From contig NZ_JAGGLI010000016.1 of NCBI RefSeq assembly GCF_017874355.1, positions 1-57,934 of the forward strand: a DNA stretch of 57,934 nucleotides, written 5' to 3'. The translations under genes were made by a program, and so were the position numbers. The notes under the pieces are model-generated. The model had not been told where the DNA came from, did not search any database, and saw only the letters and a list, made by a program, of their open reading frames with translations. Origin of the DNA: Acetoanaerobium pronyense. Its GTDB lineage: Bacteria; Bacillota; Clostridia; Peptostreptococcales; Filifactoraceae. Each line of letters begins with the position of its first letter. Position 1 is the stretch's first letter. Below are positions 26,158-35,845 of this stretch, piece after piece.

Positions 26158-26397
26158 TTAGATAATGCCGTTCTTTTTGAAAAGAGTTTTTACTGTTTCA
26201 GTTGGCTGAGCTCCTGTTGATAGCCACTTTTCAGCCTTTTCATTATCTATTTTGATAACTTTAGGTTCTGAAACTGGGTTGTAGTAACCTATTTCTTCTA
26301 TAAATCTACCGTCTCTTGGTGCACGAGAATCAGCAACAACTATTCTATAGAAAGGTTTTTTGTTAGCACCCATTCTTTTTAGTCTGATTTTTACCAT
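26158..26397 (-). CDS. rpsP: 30S ribosomal protein S16
   Basis: A 79-residue S16: [37 protein letters not shown] and the C-terminal [17 protein letters not shown] are diagnostic. It is in the usual place after ffh, with an AAGGAGG site, and is followed by a stem-loop before khpA. Confidence 0.98.
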   Translation of the reverse strand: MVKIRLKRMGANKKPFYRIVVADSRAPRDGRFIEEIGYYNPVSEPKVIKIDNEKAEKWLSTGAQPTETVKTLFKKNGII

Positions 26398-26425
26398 GTT
26401 TTCACCTCCTTAAAAATTTATTAAT

Positions 26426-27772
26426 CTATAATCCTGGAAAAGGGAATTTCATTTTTCCTTTTTTCATGGACTTGTTCATTTGGGTAAACTGCTTCATCAT
26501 TTTTTTGGACTCTTCAAACTGCTTTAAAAGCCTATTTACCTGAGAAACTTCGTTTCCGCTTCCCTTAGCAATTCTTTTTCTTCTGCTTGCGTTTATTATT
26601 GAAGGGTTTTGTCTTTCCTGCTTTGTCATGGATTGTATTATTGCTTCCACTCTTACAAGCTCTTTATCATCTATATCAATATCTTTAATCCCCTTCATTT
26701 GGGATACTCCTGGTATCATCTGGATTAAATCCTTTAATGGCCCCATTTTTTTAACTTGTTGCATCTGCTCTAAAAAGTCATCAAATGTAAAATCTGATGA
26801 TTTTATTTTGTCTTGCATAGCCTTTGCAGACTTTTCATCAAATGCTCCTTGAGCTTTTTCTATTAGGCTTAGTACATCTCCCATGCCTAAAATCCTAGAT
26901 GCCATTCTGTCTGGGTAAAAAGGTTCTAAATCTTCAAGTTTTTCTCCAATAGCTGCGAATTTGATTGGCTTTTGGGTGACAGCCTTTATAGATAAAGCAG
27001 CCCCTCCCCTTGTATCACCATCAAGCTTTGTAAGGATTACTCCGTCAATGCCTAATGTGTCATCAAAGGACTGGGCAATGTTTACGGCATCTTGCCCTGT
27101 CATAGAATCCACTACAAGAAGAATTTCATGAGGTTTTACATTTTTCTTAATGCTACTTAGCTCTTCCATAAGATTCTCATCTATATGGAGTCTTCCGGCT
27201 GTATCAACTATTACAATATCATATCCTAATGTCTTAGCCTTTTCTAAGCCTTTTTTTGCTATATCAACCGCATCTTTATTGCCCTCATCCGAGAAAAATA
27301 CAGCTCCAGCTTTTTCTGATACCACCTCAAGCTGCTTGATAGCGGCTGGTCTATATATGTCACATGCAATAAGCATTGGCTGCTTGCCTTGTTTTTTGAG
27401 ATTTAAAGCTAGTTTTCCTGCTGTAGTTGTCTTACCAGCTCCTTGAAGTCCGACAAGCATGATTACAGTAGGAGGCTTAGAGGATAGGTTTAGCTTGCTT
27501 TGCACCCCGCCCATAAGCTCTGAAAGCTCTTCATTAACTATCTTTATTACTTGTTGCCCTGGAGTAAGACTTTCTAGTACCTCAGCTCCAATAGATCTTT
27601 CTTTGACTTTTTTTACAAAATCCTTTACTACTTTGTAGTGAACATCTGCTTCTAAAAGAGCAAGTTTCACTTCTCTCATTGCAGCTTCTACATCTTTTTC
27701 TGTAAGCTTTCCTTTGCCCTTAAGATTTTTAAGGGTATTTTGAAGTTTTTCAGCAAGACCTTCAAATATCAT
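26426..27772 (-). CDS. ffh: Signal recognition particle protein Ffh
   Basis: A 448-residue SRP54 GTPase that binds 4.5S/scRNA and signal peptides. NG domain: GLQGAGKTTTAGKLA (about residues 107-121), DTAGRLHIDE, TKLDGDTRGGAALS. The C-terminal M domain is methionine-rich (KKMMKQFTQMNKSMKKGKM) and includes the RNA-binding part. It overlaps ylxM by 4 bases; the two are translationally coupled. Confidence 0.98.
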   Translation of the reverse strand: MIFEGLAEKLQNTLKNLKGKGKLTEKDVEAAMREVKLALLEADVHYKVVKDFVKKVKERSIGAEVLESLTPGQQVIKIVNEELSELMGGVQSKLNLSSKPPTVIMLVGLQGAGKTTTAGKLALNLKKQGKQPMLIACDIYRPAAIKQLEVVSEKAGAVFFSDEGNKDAVDIAKKGLEKAKTLGYDIVIVDTAGRLHIDENLMEELSSIKKNVKPHEILLVVDSMTGQDAVNIAQSFDDTLGIDGVILTKLDGDTRGGAALSIKAVTQKPIKFAAIGEKLEDLEPFYPDRMASRILGMGDVLSLIEKAQGAFDEKSAKAMQDKIKSSDFTFDDFLEQMQQVKKMGPLKDLIQMIPGVSQMKGIKDIDIDDKELVRVEAIIQSMTKQERQNPSIINASRRKRIAKGSGNEVSQVNRLLKQFEESKKMMKQFTQMNKSMKKGKMKFPFPGL

Positions 27773-28125
27773 TCTGATAACCCCTCACAATAATCTATTA
27801 TAGAATCGACTTTATTCAAAAAGTCTTCGTTATCAACACTTTTTCTTAATTTATTTAAGCTGATTAAAATATCATTAATCTCTTTTAATCGTTTATCTTT
27901 CAGCTTCTTAAATCCAATATTTTTTTCATATTCATAAAGAAGCTTTTCTGATCTTTTGATTGTGTCATATACAGCTTGTCTTGAAATCTCTAGATTTTCA
28001 CTTATTTCTGTAAGGGACAAATCCTCATTATAATACTGCTCTATTACTTCAAGCTGCTTCTTTGTCAAAAGTTTTCCGTAGATATCCAAGAGTTCACTTA
28101 TTTCTACTACTTTTTGAATCTCCAT
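27769..28125 (-). CDS. ylxM: YlxM, SRP-associated DNA-binding-like protein
   Basis: A 118-residue helix-turn-helix protein (LTKKQLEVIEQYYNEDLSL, then EISENLEISRQAVYDTIKRSE) of the YlxM family, which interacts with Ffh in some Firmicutes. I start at 28125 behind an AGAGGTG site; a longer reading would add 21 residues and run back into the promoter leader. It heads the ffh-rpsP-khpA-rimM-trmD operon. A 7-bp inverted repeat (28138-28159) lies in the leader just upstream of its ribosome site. Confidence 0.93.
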   Translation of the reverse strand: MEIQKVVEISELLDIYGKLLTKKQLEVIEQYYNEDLSLTEISENLEISRQAVYDTIKRSEKLLYEYEKNIGFKKLKDKRLKEINDILISLNKLRKSVDNEDFLNKVDSIIDYCEGLSE

Positions 28126-28166
28126 AAGTATCACCTCTGTAAAGTTTTTAACCTTTACACTAAAGT

Positions 28167-28195
28167 ATTTTATATTACATATCTTCAATTGTCAA
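28167..28195 (-). promoter_or_regulatory. Promoter of the ylxM-ffh-rpsP-khpA-rimM-trmD operon
   Basis: TTGACA (28190-28195) and TAAAAT (28167-28172), 17-base spacer, between ftsY and ylxM. Confidence 0.78.
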
Positions 28196-28202
28196 CATAT
28201 AT

Positions 28203-29480
28203 TTACTCACTTTTAGCAAATAAAGCTTCTGAGAAGGATTTAGCATCAAAGTCCTGTAAATCCTCAATCTTCTCTCCAACTCCTATTAGTTTGATTGGTA
28301 TTTTCAGCTCTGATTTAATTGCAAGTACCACACCACCCTTTGCAGTACCATCAAGCTTTGTAAGTATTATTCCATCAAGAGGCGCTGCTTCTTTAAATAT
28401 TTTAACTTGATTCATTGCATTTTGACCTGTTGTTGCATCAATTACAAGAAGAACCTCCCTTGTAGCCTCAGGGTATTCTCTTTCTATTATTCTAAATATC
28501 TTAGAAAGCTCCTGCATAAGATTCTTTTTATTGTGAAGCCTTCCCGCTGTATCACAAATAAGAACGTCTATATTTTTCGATTTTGCGCTATGAATGGAGT
28601 CAAAAATCACAGCCGAAGGGTCTGCTCCTTCTCCATGTTTTACTATATCTACCCCTGCCCTTTGTGCCCAAATTTCAAGTTGGTCTGCTGCTGCTGCCCT
28701 AAAGGTGTCTCCTGCTGCAAGCATTACCTTTTTCCCCTCTTGATTGAGTCTTGATGCTATCTTCCCTATAGAAGTAGTCTTCCCTACACCATTTACTCCC
28801 ACAACTACAAGAATAGCAGGAGAAGGCTCTATTTTGAGTTTAGCATCATCTGATGATAGAATTTCCTCTACTATAAGCTTTAGCTCTTCTCTAACACCAT
28901 CAATTTCTTTTATAGACTTCTTTTTTACATTGGTCCTTAATGTATCCACTATCTTCATAGTAGTCTCAAAACCAATATCTCCTGTAATTAATATCTCTTC
29001 AATCTCTTCATATAGCTCTTCATCTATGGTAATATGCCCTTTGAAAAGATCGTCTAATTTTCCTGTTAGATTTTGGGTAGTTTTACTAAGCCCTTCTTTA
29101 AGCTTTGAAAATAAATTGAATTTTTTTGGCTGCTCCTGAGGCACTTCCTGAGATTCTTCCTGAATCTCCCCCATAGGATCTTCTTTTGACTCTTCTTCAA
29201 TCTCTATATTTTTATCTTCAACTTCTTCAATGTCCTCAATTTCTTCAATGTCTTCTTTGAGTTCTTCTTTCAGTTCTTGTATAATTTCTTCTTTAAAATC
29301 TTCTTTTATTTCCCCTAATGCATCCTCTTTAATATCTTCCTTTATTTTTTCTATTGCTTCTTCTATTTGTTGTTCTTCTAAATCTTCTATTTCTTCTGTG
29401 GAATTTTCTATGATTTCCTCATCATCTTTTTCTTTCTCATCCTCAAATCCCATTATATTTTTAATGAATTTTTTAAACAT
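28203..29480 (-). CDS. ftsY: Signal recognition particle receptor FtsY
   Basis: A 425-residue SRP receptor GTPase. Residues about 1-115 form a very acidic A-domain rich in Glu/Asp with imperfect repeats (such as [14 protein letters not shown]); the NG domain follows with [28 protein letters not shown] and [10 protein letters not shown]. The acidic extension is longer than in Bacillus FtsY and probably binds membrane or SecYEG. It starts behind AAGGAGG, 14 bases after smc ends. No terminator separates smc and ftsY. Confidence 0.97.
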   Translation of the reverse strand: MFKKFIKNIMGFEDEKEKDDEEIIENSTEEIEDLEEQQIEEAIEKIKEDIKEDALGEIKEDFKEEIIQELKEELKEDIEEIEDIEEVEDKNIEIEEESKEDPMGEIQEESQEVPQEQPKKFNLFSKLKEGLSKTTQNLTGKLDDLFKGHITIDEELYEEIEEILITGDIGFETTMKIVDTLRTNVKKKSIKEIDGVREELKLIVEEILSSDDAKLKIEPSPAILVVVGVNGVGKTTSIGKIASRLNQEGKKVMLAAGDTFRAAAADQLEIWAQRAGVDIVKHGEGADPSAVIFDSIHSAKSKNIDVLICDTAGRLHNKKNLMQELSKIFRIIEREYPEATREVLLVIDATTGQNAMNQVKIFKEAAPLDGIILTKLDGTAKGGVVLAIKSELKIPIKLIGVGEKIEDLQDFDAKSFSEALFAKSE

Positions 29481-29493
29481 CTTTTCCTCCTTA

Positions 29494-32400
29494 TTAATTT
29501 TCTATATAGCTTTCTGCTTCATCCAGTTTAAGACTTAATACCTTTGAAACTCCCTTTTCTTGCATCGTTATTCCATATATATAGTCAGAGGCTTCCATTG
29601 TTCCTCTTCTATGAGTTATAGTTATAAATTGAGTTTCCTTAGAAACCACTTCTAAAAAAGAAATGAACCTATTTATATTGGCATCATCAAGTGGGGCATC
29701 AATTTCATCAAGTATGCAAAAAGGGACTGCTTTTCTCATCAAAATGGAAAAAAGTATTGCAATAGCCGAAAGAGCTTTTTCTCCTCCTGATAAGACACTT
29801 ATTGATTTGAGCTTTTTCCCTGGTGGCTGAACATTAATATCAATTTCTGAATCCAGTATGTCTTCACCATCCTTTAATATAAGCTCTCCTTTTCCACCTC
29901 CAAATAGTACTTTAAATACTTCTTTGAACTTTTCATTGATGTCTAAAAAGCTCTCCTTAAATTCCTTGACCATATTTATTTCTAGATCTTTTATTATATT
30001 TTCAATTTTTTCAGTTGAGTCTTCAAGATCTGTTTTTTGAGATAAATAAAAATCATATCTTTCCTTTACATTTTTAAACTCTTCTATGGCGTCCATGTTA
30101 ATATTTCCTAGCTCAGATATGGATTTTTTTAAGCTTTGAATATGTTTTTTAGATATTTCTTGAGTTTCATCTCTAAGCACCTGAGCCTCTTTTATATCCA
30201 TCTCATAGTCTTCCATAATTTTTTCCTTGATTAAAGATTCTTGATATATGTACCTTGATAAATCAGACTCTTTTTTTCCCAAATCTACAGAAAAGCTATT
30301 TAGCTGCTTGCTTAGTTCATCACTTTCTCTATGGTATTTTTCTATCTCTTCCTCATGCAAAGCTCTTTCCTTTTCAAAATTTGATTTTTCAGATTCTAAA
30401 TCTTTAATCTTTGCTTTTAAATCATCTGACTCTTTTTTTAGTTCTTCTGCATAATGTTTTAATCTATTTTCTTCTTTTTCATTGAAAAGAATCTCTTCCT
30501 CTACATTTTTAAGTTGATTTTCCTTATTTGTTAGTTGTAAGTTAAGCTCATTTTTTTCTTTTATTTTTCCATTAAGAGTTTCTTCCTGTCTAGTTTTTTC
30601 AATTTCCAACTCCCTAATTTTATTATCTTGAGATGTCATAGTAGACACTATTAATTCTTTTTCATTTAGCTTAGAGTTTATTTGATTTTTCAAGCCCTTT
30701 ATTTCTATCTCAAATGACTTAACCTTATCAAAGTCTGATTTCAATGTAAGCTTAGAGTCTGAAACTGCTTTTTCTATCCCTTGGATTTCAGCTTCAAAAG
30801 ATGTTTCTTGTCTTTTCAAAAATTCTTCTTTTATTTGAAGCTCCTTGTTTTCATTTATTTTCCTTACAATAAATCCTTCAAGATTTTCTCTCTTCAAATC
30901 TATATCATTTAGATTTCTTTTTAAATCATCTAAGTTTTCATCTGCCCGTCTAAGCTCTTCTTCTAGCTTTGTTTTAAAACTCTCGAGTTCGCTGAGCTTT
31001 TTAATTAGTTCTTCAATAGTTTTTCTTCTTGTAAATATACTTGCCGATGAATAAAGGCTACCTCCTGTAACTGAGCCTCCTACATTAAATATCTCTCCAT
31101 CCTTTGTAACTATTTTAAAGGAGTCTTTATTTTTTTTACCAAGTGCTATAGCCTCGTCCATAGTGTCAACTATAACTATTCGTCCTAAAAGATATTTTAC
31201 TATCTCTTCATATAAAGAGGAATATTCCACCACATTATAAGCTAAAGTTCCTGATTGATTATAGTTTAGAGTTCTTCCTGAAATTGAGTCAAGGGGTAAA
31301 AATGTCACTCTACCTAGTCTATTTTTCTTTAAAAAGTCTATGGCATTTTTTGTATCTTCTTTTGTATTTACAATAATGTTTTGAAGTTGCCCAGATAGAA
31401 CCCCTTCTATTGCTTTTTCATAGCCTGATTTTACCTTTATTATATTTGCAACAGCATCTTTGATTCCCTTTAAATTTTTATTTCCTAAAATCTCTTTGCT
31501 CCCTTTTGAAAAGCCTTCCATATCCTCTTCCATTTTTTGAAGCATCAAAAGCTTTGATTTGGTGTCTTTAATCTCGTATAAGTTGTCATTTAAAGATTTT
31601 AAGAGTTTGGATTTTTTATCTTCTGTTTCACTAATCATTTCTTTGATAGCATTTAGCTCGATTTTTGAAGAGTCAAGTTCTTTATTTTTTTCTTTTATTT
31701 CTTGTTTTATTTTTTCTCCTTCATCCACATACTGCTTTAGAGTGTCTTTTACATCAAGAATGGATTTTGATGTTTCCTCCATTCTTTCTTCCATACTTTT
31801 TATATTTTCCTCTAACATTTCACATCTTGATTCAATTTTTAGTTTTTCACTTTCAAGGTTTATTGCTTTTAGTTTAAGATTTTCTATACTTTCATCCATT
31901 TCACCTAGGCTTGCTATTTCTGACTTATGGGATTTGATACGCTCTTTATGCTCTTTAGTCAGTTCATCAATAGATAGCTCTATATTATTTAGTTCAATAT
32001 CAATATTTTTTATTTTTTTGTTTAAATTTTCAATTTCAATCTTTTCTGAGCTTAGAGAATCTTTTAGTCTTATATTATTGCTTTTTATATTAACTATTTT
32101 TTCTTTTGTTACATCATATTTTCTAAGGCAAGACTGCTCTAATTTTACAAGCTCTTCTATTTCCTCTAGATATTCCTTAATATTTTCTTCAGAAAAGCCT
32201 AGCTCTCCTTTTGACTGAAATATCTTATTTGTAATATCCTGCTTTAATCTTTCAGTTTCTTTTACCTTTTTCTTTAGAATCTCTACTTCAGCTAAGGCAT
32301 CCCTTTGTGATTTATAAAGGACATCAAAATCCTTTAAAACCCTATTAATATCTGATTTTATAAGTTCTTCTCTCAATACAAAATATTTTTCAGCCTTTTC

Positions 32401-33027
32401 CTTTTGAATCTCTAAAGGTTTTATCTGTTTTTCAATCTCTTTATATATGTCATTTATTCTTTCTAGATTTTCTTTTGTAGAAGACAGTTTTTTTTCGCTC
32501 TCTTCTTTTTTATATCTAAACTTTGTGATTCCGGCTGCCTCTTCTAATATCTTTCTTCTATGAACCGAACTACCATTTACAATCTCATCGATTTTCCCTT
32601 GACTTATAATGGAATATCCTTCTCTTCCAATACCTGTATCAAGTAGTAGCTCTTTTATATCTTTTAATCTACAGGGTTTGTTGTTTATAAAAAACTGACT
32701 TTCACCAGATTTAAAAGCCTTCCTTTTTATTGCAATCTCCGTATATTCCAAATTGATTTTTTGATTGGAGTTGTCAATAATCAAAGAAACTTCGCAATAC
32801 CCCATTTCCTTTCTTTTCTCTGTACCGGAAAAAATAACATCTTCGAGTTTTTCTCCTCTAAGATTTTTCATACTTTGCTCTCCCAATACCCATCTTACAG
32901 CATCTAGTATGTTACTTTTTCCACTTCCATTTGGCCCTACTACAGAGATTAAACCTTTGGGAAATAATATTTCAGTTTTATCTGGAAATGATTTAAATCC
33001 TTTTAGCTCCATTTTTTTTAAGTGCAT
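29494..33027 (-). CDS. smc: Chromosome segregation SMC ATPase
   Basis: An 1177-residue SMC of standard length. Walker A is GPNGSGKSNILDAVRWVLG near the N-terminus, two long coiled coils (rich in Glu, Lys, Leu) flank the hinge around residues 500-660 (GQLQNIIVN, GGSVTGGS), and the C-terminal head has the signature LSGGEKALSAIAILFS and Walker B ILDEIDAPLDD. I start at the ATG at 33027 after an AGGAGGTG site; an upstream GTG three codons earlier is part of that site. It works with ScpA and ScpB, which are not in this window. Confidence 0.98.
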   Translation of the reverse strand: MHLKKMELKGFKSFPDKTEILFPKGLISVVGPNGSGKSNILDAVRWVLGEQSMKNLRGEKLEDVIFSGTEKRKEMGYCEVSLIIDNSNQKINLEYTEIAIKRKAFKSGESQFFINNKPCRLKDIKELLLDTGIGREGYSIISQGKIDEIVNGSSVHRRKILEEAAGITKFRYKKEESEKKLSSTKENLERINDIYKEIEKQIKPLEIQKEKAEKYFVLREELIKSDINRVLKDFDVLYKSQRDALAEVEILKKKVKETERLKQDITNKIFQSKGELGFSEENIKEYLEEIEELVKLEQSCLRKYDVTKEKIVNIKSNNIRLKDSLSSEKIEIENLNKKIKNIDIELNNIELSIDELTKEHKERIKSHKSEIASLGEMDESIENLKLKAINLESEKLKIESRCEMLEENIKSMEERMEETSKSILDVKDTLKQYVDEGEKIKQEIKEKNKELDSSKIELNAIKEMISETEDKKSKLLKSLNDNLYEIKDTKSKLLMLQKMEEDMEGFSKGSKEILGNKNLKGIKDAVANIIKVKSGYEKAIEGVLSGQLQNIIVNTKEDTKNAIDFLKKNRLGRVTFLPLDSISGRTLNYNQSGTLAYNVVEYSSLYEEIVKYLLGRIVIVDTMDEAIALGKKNKDSFKIVTKDGEIFNVGGSVTGGSLYSSASIFTRRKTIEELIKKLSELESFKTKLEEELRRADENLDDLKRNLNDIDLKRENLEGFIVRKINENKELQIKEEFLKRQETSFEAEIQGIEKAVSDSKLTLKSDFDKVKSFEIEIKGLKNQINSKLNEKELIVSTMTSQDNKIRELEIEKTRQEETLNGKIKEKNELNLQLTNKENQLKNVEEEILFNEKEENRLKHYAEELKKESDDLKAKIKDLESEKSNFEKERALHEEEIEKYHRESDELSKQLNSFSVDLGKKESDLSRYIYQESLIKEKIMEDYEMDIKEAQVLRDETQEISKKHIQSLKKSISELGNINMDAIEEFKNVKERYDFYLSQKTDLEDSTEKIENIIKDLEINMVKEFKESFLDINEKFKEVFKVLFGGGKGELILKDGEDILDSEIDINVQPPGKKLKSISVLSGGEKALSAIAILFSILMRKAVPFCILDEIDAPLDDANINRFISFLEVVSKETQFITITHRRGTMEASDYIYGITMQEKGVSKVLSLKLDEAESYIEN

Positions 33028-33042
33028 TAAAATCACCTCCTG

Positions 33043-34098
33043 TTAGAAGTATTCATGATAAAGCTTTTGAGCTATGGAATTTATAGTGATATAGTTATTG
33101 TCTAAAAGTATAGTATCCTTATTTAATAAAATATCTTCTTGGACATTTATGTTTATATTAAGGTTTTCCTTAAAGTATTTTATATTACTTTTCTTATTTC
33201 CTACTATTTTGGAAATCATAGAGGTCCCACAAGTTATATCTATATCTGTGGTATTTTTGTTTTGTTTTATATACTTTATCAGATAGTCTTTTATTAATGA
33301 AGAATATACAAGCTCTCCTATAGAAGGATGAAAAGGTCCTGCAACTATTTCTTTCCCCACATTTATAGTATCACTAGCCTGAAGGCCAATTCTTATAACA
33401 TCAATATCTGAGCTTATTAAAATACTATAAAGTTTCTTAACTGTTTGAACAGTATCATCAAGAGAAAGGGGGTTATAAATTTTTCCTAAAAGCATACTTT
33501 CTAGAGCTGTTTCTTTAATTACAAGTACGGGATATATTCTTGCAAAATCAGGTTTTATTTTAGCAAACTCCATGGCAGTAAAAATAGACTTCTTAGGGCT
33601 ATCTCCTGGAAGACCTACCATCATCTGAAGTCCCAACTTAAACCCCTGTTCTTTGATAAGATTTGATGCTGTATATACGCACCTATCATCATGCCCTCTA
33701 TTGCTAAGTTTTAGAACCTCTTTGTCTAGGGACTGAACTCCGAGTTCAATTATAGTTACATTATGAATTTTAAGAAAATCTAGTATTTCTTTATCAATAG
33801 AATCTGGTCTTGTAGAAATTCTAATATCCTTTATCCTATAATCTTTTTTCATGTAATCATTTGCAATATCAAGACACCCTTTTTGAATATCTCTATCAAG
33901 AGCAGTAAAGCTTCCTCCAAAAAAAGCTATTTCTATATCACTTTCCTTTGAAATAGTTTTTATAAATTCTGCAATATCTTTTTTTATTTCATCGAAGTCT
34001 ATGGATGCTAATTTACCTGTAATTTTTCTTTGATTACAAAATACGCAATCGTTTGGACAGCCCTGATGTGGTATGAATATTGGAATTATTTTTTTCAT
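33043..34098 (-). CDS. Elp3-like radical SAM protein
   Basis: A 351-residue radical SAM enzyme with the cluster-binding cysteines at about residues 14, 18 and 21 (GCPNDCVFCN). Further family features are AFFGGSFTALD, STRPDSIDKEIL and ELGVQSLDKEVL, similar to the Elp3/YhcC-type family found between rnc and smc in many clostridia. Unlike true Elp3 it has no acetyltransferase domain. The substrate is unknown. It overlaps rnc by 4 bases and precedes smc by 15, so it is within the rnc-smc-ftsY operon. Confidence 0.9.
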   Translation of the reverse strand: MKKIIPIFIPHQGCPNDCVFCNQRKITGKLASIDFDEIKKDIAEFIKTISKESDIEIAFFGGSFTALDRDIQKGCLDIANDYMKKDYRIKDIRISTRPDSIDKEILDFLKIHNVTIIELGVQSLDKEVLKLSNRGHDDRCVYTASNLIKEQGFKLGLQMMVGLPGDSPKKSIFTAMEFAKIKPDFARIYPVLVIKETALESMLLGKIYNPLSLDDTVQTVKKLYSILISSDIDVIRIGLQASDTINVGKEIVAGPFHPSIGELVYSSLIKDYLIKYIKQNKNTTDIDITCGTSMISKIVGNKKSNIKYFKENLNININVQEDILLNKDTILLDNNYITINSIAQKLYHEYF

Positions 34099-34781
34099 TT
34101 TAATTTCTCCATTGCATTTTTTGCAGCTTCTTGCTCAGCTTCCTTCTTGCTTTTTCCTTTTCCTTCTCCTATTACAATATCACCCAAAAAAACCTCCATC
34201 TCAAAGGTTTTATCGTGGTCTGGTCCAAAATGTCTCGAAAGCTTATAATGAATACTATCCTTATTATCTTTTTGTATTATCTCCTGAAGCTGAGTTTTAT
34301 AGTCCCTCATAATCTTTCCATCTACAGCATCATCAATAATGTCCTTCATAAAGCTAAGTACAAAATTTGTGGCAAAATCAAAATTACCATCAATATATAT
34401 TGCTGCTATTAAAGCTTCTACAGCATCAGCAAGTATAGAATCTCTATCTCTGCCTCCTGTAGATTCTTCCCCCTTACCAAGATATAGGTATTCTCCTAAG
34501 TTGATTTTTTTTGCAAAGTCTTTAAGAGTTCTCTCACATACTATCGCTGCCCTTATTTTAGTAAGTTCTCCTTCTGGAAGATTTTTTTTAGTATTGAAAA
34601 GATGGTTACTTATTATAAGACCAAGTACACTGTCTCCCAAAAACTCCAACCTTTCATTGTCCTTGTTTTTGATTTTTTTGTATTCATTTGAATAGGAACT
34701 ATGGGTAAGAGCTTCTTTAAGTACACTTATATTTGTAAATTTATAGTTAATTTTTTCTTGGAATAGTTTTAAATTTTTCAA
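34095..34781 (-). CDS. rnc: Ribonuclease III
   Basis: A 228-residue dsRNA endonuclease for rRNA processing. The RNase III signature is NERLEFLGDSVLGL, and the second acidic cluster is in ILADAVEALIAAIYID. A C-terminal dsRNA-binding domain (DYKTQLQEIIQ to GKSKKEAEQEAAKNAM) is complete. It starts at TTG with a GAGGTAG site. It heads the rnc-radical SAM-smc-ftsY run. Confidence 0.97.
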   Translation of the reverse strand: MKNLKLFQEKINYKFTNISVLKEALTHSSYSNEYKKIKNKDNERLEFLGDSVLGLIISNHLFNTKKNLPEGELTKIRAAIVCERTLKDFAKKINLGEYLYLGKGEESTGGRDRDSILADAVEALIAAIYIDGNFDFATNFVLSFMKDIIDDAVDGKIMRDYKTQLQEIIQKDNKDSIHYKLSRHFGPDHDKTFEMEVFLGDIVIGEGKGKSKKEAEQEAAKNAMEKLK

Positions 34782-34806
34782 CTTTATCTACCTCGTTATT
34801 CATTTT

Positions 34807-34832
34807 AAAAAAGGCTGCGTTAGCAGCCTTTT
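34807..34832 (-). terminator. Terminator before rnc
   Basis: Stem AAAAGGCTGC/GCAGCCTTTT with a 4-base loop and six T on minus, 3 bases after the zinc-ribbon gene ends. Confidence 0.9.
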
Positions 34833-34835
34833 AGA

Positions 34836-35255
34836 TTAATGATTGTGCTTACCGCAGCATTCATGTTCTTCTTCATTCTCACATATATATTCTTCATCTT
34901 GAGCATGGATTATAACTTCTCCACATGCAGGGCAAACAATATCTTCATCTTCATCATAAAGAAGCTCTTCATCAACCTCAACTTCTTCACCGCAGTTAGG
35001 ACATTTTAGCTCTACAAATTCAGAATCCTCATCCTCATAAAAATCTTCCTCAATCTCGCTTAAATCCTCTTCGATAGAATCAACATACTCAGATAGTTCT
35101 TCTTGTTCTTCATGAAGCTCAACAAGAGCATCTGCAAATTCATCAAGAATGTCAACCATCACACCTATAACTTTGCCTTCTTTAGTTTCTTCAGATATTC
35201 CCAAACCCTCGCAAAGACCTTTTAGATAAGAAACTCTTTCATATAAATGTTGCAT
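34836..35255 (-). CDS. Acidic coiled-coil zinc-ribbon protein (CD1247-type)
   Basis: A 139-residue protein. The first part (HLYERVSYLKGLCEGLGI) resembles the N-terminal domain of a clostridial family called CD1247. It continues with a very acidic helical stretch (LHEEQEELSEYVDSIEED and so on), then two CPxCG pairs (CPNCGEE, CPACGE) forming a zinc ribbon, and a C-terminal CCGKHNH tail. I start at 35255 behind AAGGAGG; an upstream reading overlaps efp. The function is unknown. It immediately follows efp and is followed by a terminator. Confidence 0.82.
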   Translation of the reverse strand: MQHLYERVSYLKGLCEGLGISEETKEGKVIGVMVDILDEFADALVELHEEQEELSEYVDSIEEDLSEIEEDFYEDEDSEFVELKCPNCGEEVEVDEELLYDEDEDIVCPACGEVIIHAQDEEYICENEEEHECCGKHNH

Positions 35256-35268
35256 GGTCATCCTCCTT

Positions 35269-35826
35269 TTAGACTCTAGATAGGTATTCTCCCGATCTAG
35301 TATCAATTTTGATTTTATCTCCAATATTTATAAATAGAGGTACTTGAACTATTGCTCCAGTTTCGACAGTTGCTGCCTTTGTTACATTAGTTGCAGTATC
35401 TCCTTTTACCCCAGGCTCAGTATCAAGAACTTCAAGTTCTACGAAGTTTGGAGCTTCCACTTGGAAAGCCTTTCCTTGATAAAATCTTATTTGTGCCTTC
35501 ATGTTTTCTTTAAGGAATCTTATAGCATCTTCAACTTGAGCATAATCTAAAGGAATTTGCTCGTATGTTTCGCCATCCATAAAGTAATAAAGCTCACCAT
35601 CATTGTAAAGGTATTCCATTTCTTTTGTCTCTATAGCTGCTTTAGGAAACTTATCATTAGGGTTAAAGGTTTCTTCTCTTATAACCCCTGATTTTAGGTT
35701 TTTGTATTTAGTTCTTACAAAAGCCGCACCCTTTCCTGGCTTTACATGTTGAAAATCCATGATTAAATATGGTTGCCCATCAATTTCAAAAGTAACTCCT
35801 TTTCTAAAATCACCCGCTGAAATCAT
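35269..35826 (-). CDS. efp: Elongation factor P
   Basis: A 185-residue EF-P, which rescues ribosomes stalled at polyproline. Visible: [38 protein letters not shown] (the modifiable Lys in the KPGKGAA loop), and the OB domain end [17 protein letters not shown]. It follows the Xaa-Pro peptidase by 19 bases, as in Bacillus (yqhT-efp). Confidence 0.98.
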   Translation of the reverse strand: MISAGDFRKGVTFEIDGQPYLIMDFQHVKPGKGAAFVRTKYKNLKSGVIREETFNPNDKFPKAAIETKEMEYLYNDGELYYFMDGETYEQIPLDYAQVEDAIRFLKENMKAQIRFYQGKAFQVEAPNFVELEVLDTEPGVKGDTATNVTKAATVETGAIVQVPLFINIGDKIKIDTRSGEYLSRV

Positions 35827-35845
35827 AAAATCCCTCCATCAATTA

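Noticed and set aside
31559-32218. 219-codon plus-strand open frame
   Set aside because: It lies antisense within the coiled-coil part of smc; repetitive Ser/Phe/Ile/Leu composition is the mirror of Glu/Lys-rich coding, with no ribosome site or family resemblance.
34836-35255. AraC-family regulator
   Set aside because: The name is sometimes attached to relatives, but no AraC helix-turn-helix is present; it is acidic with a zinc ribbon.
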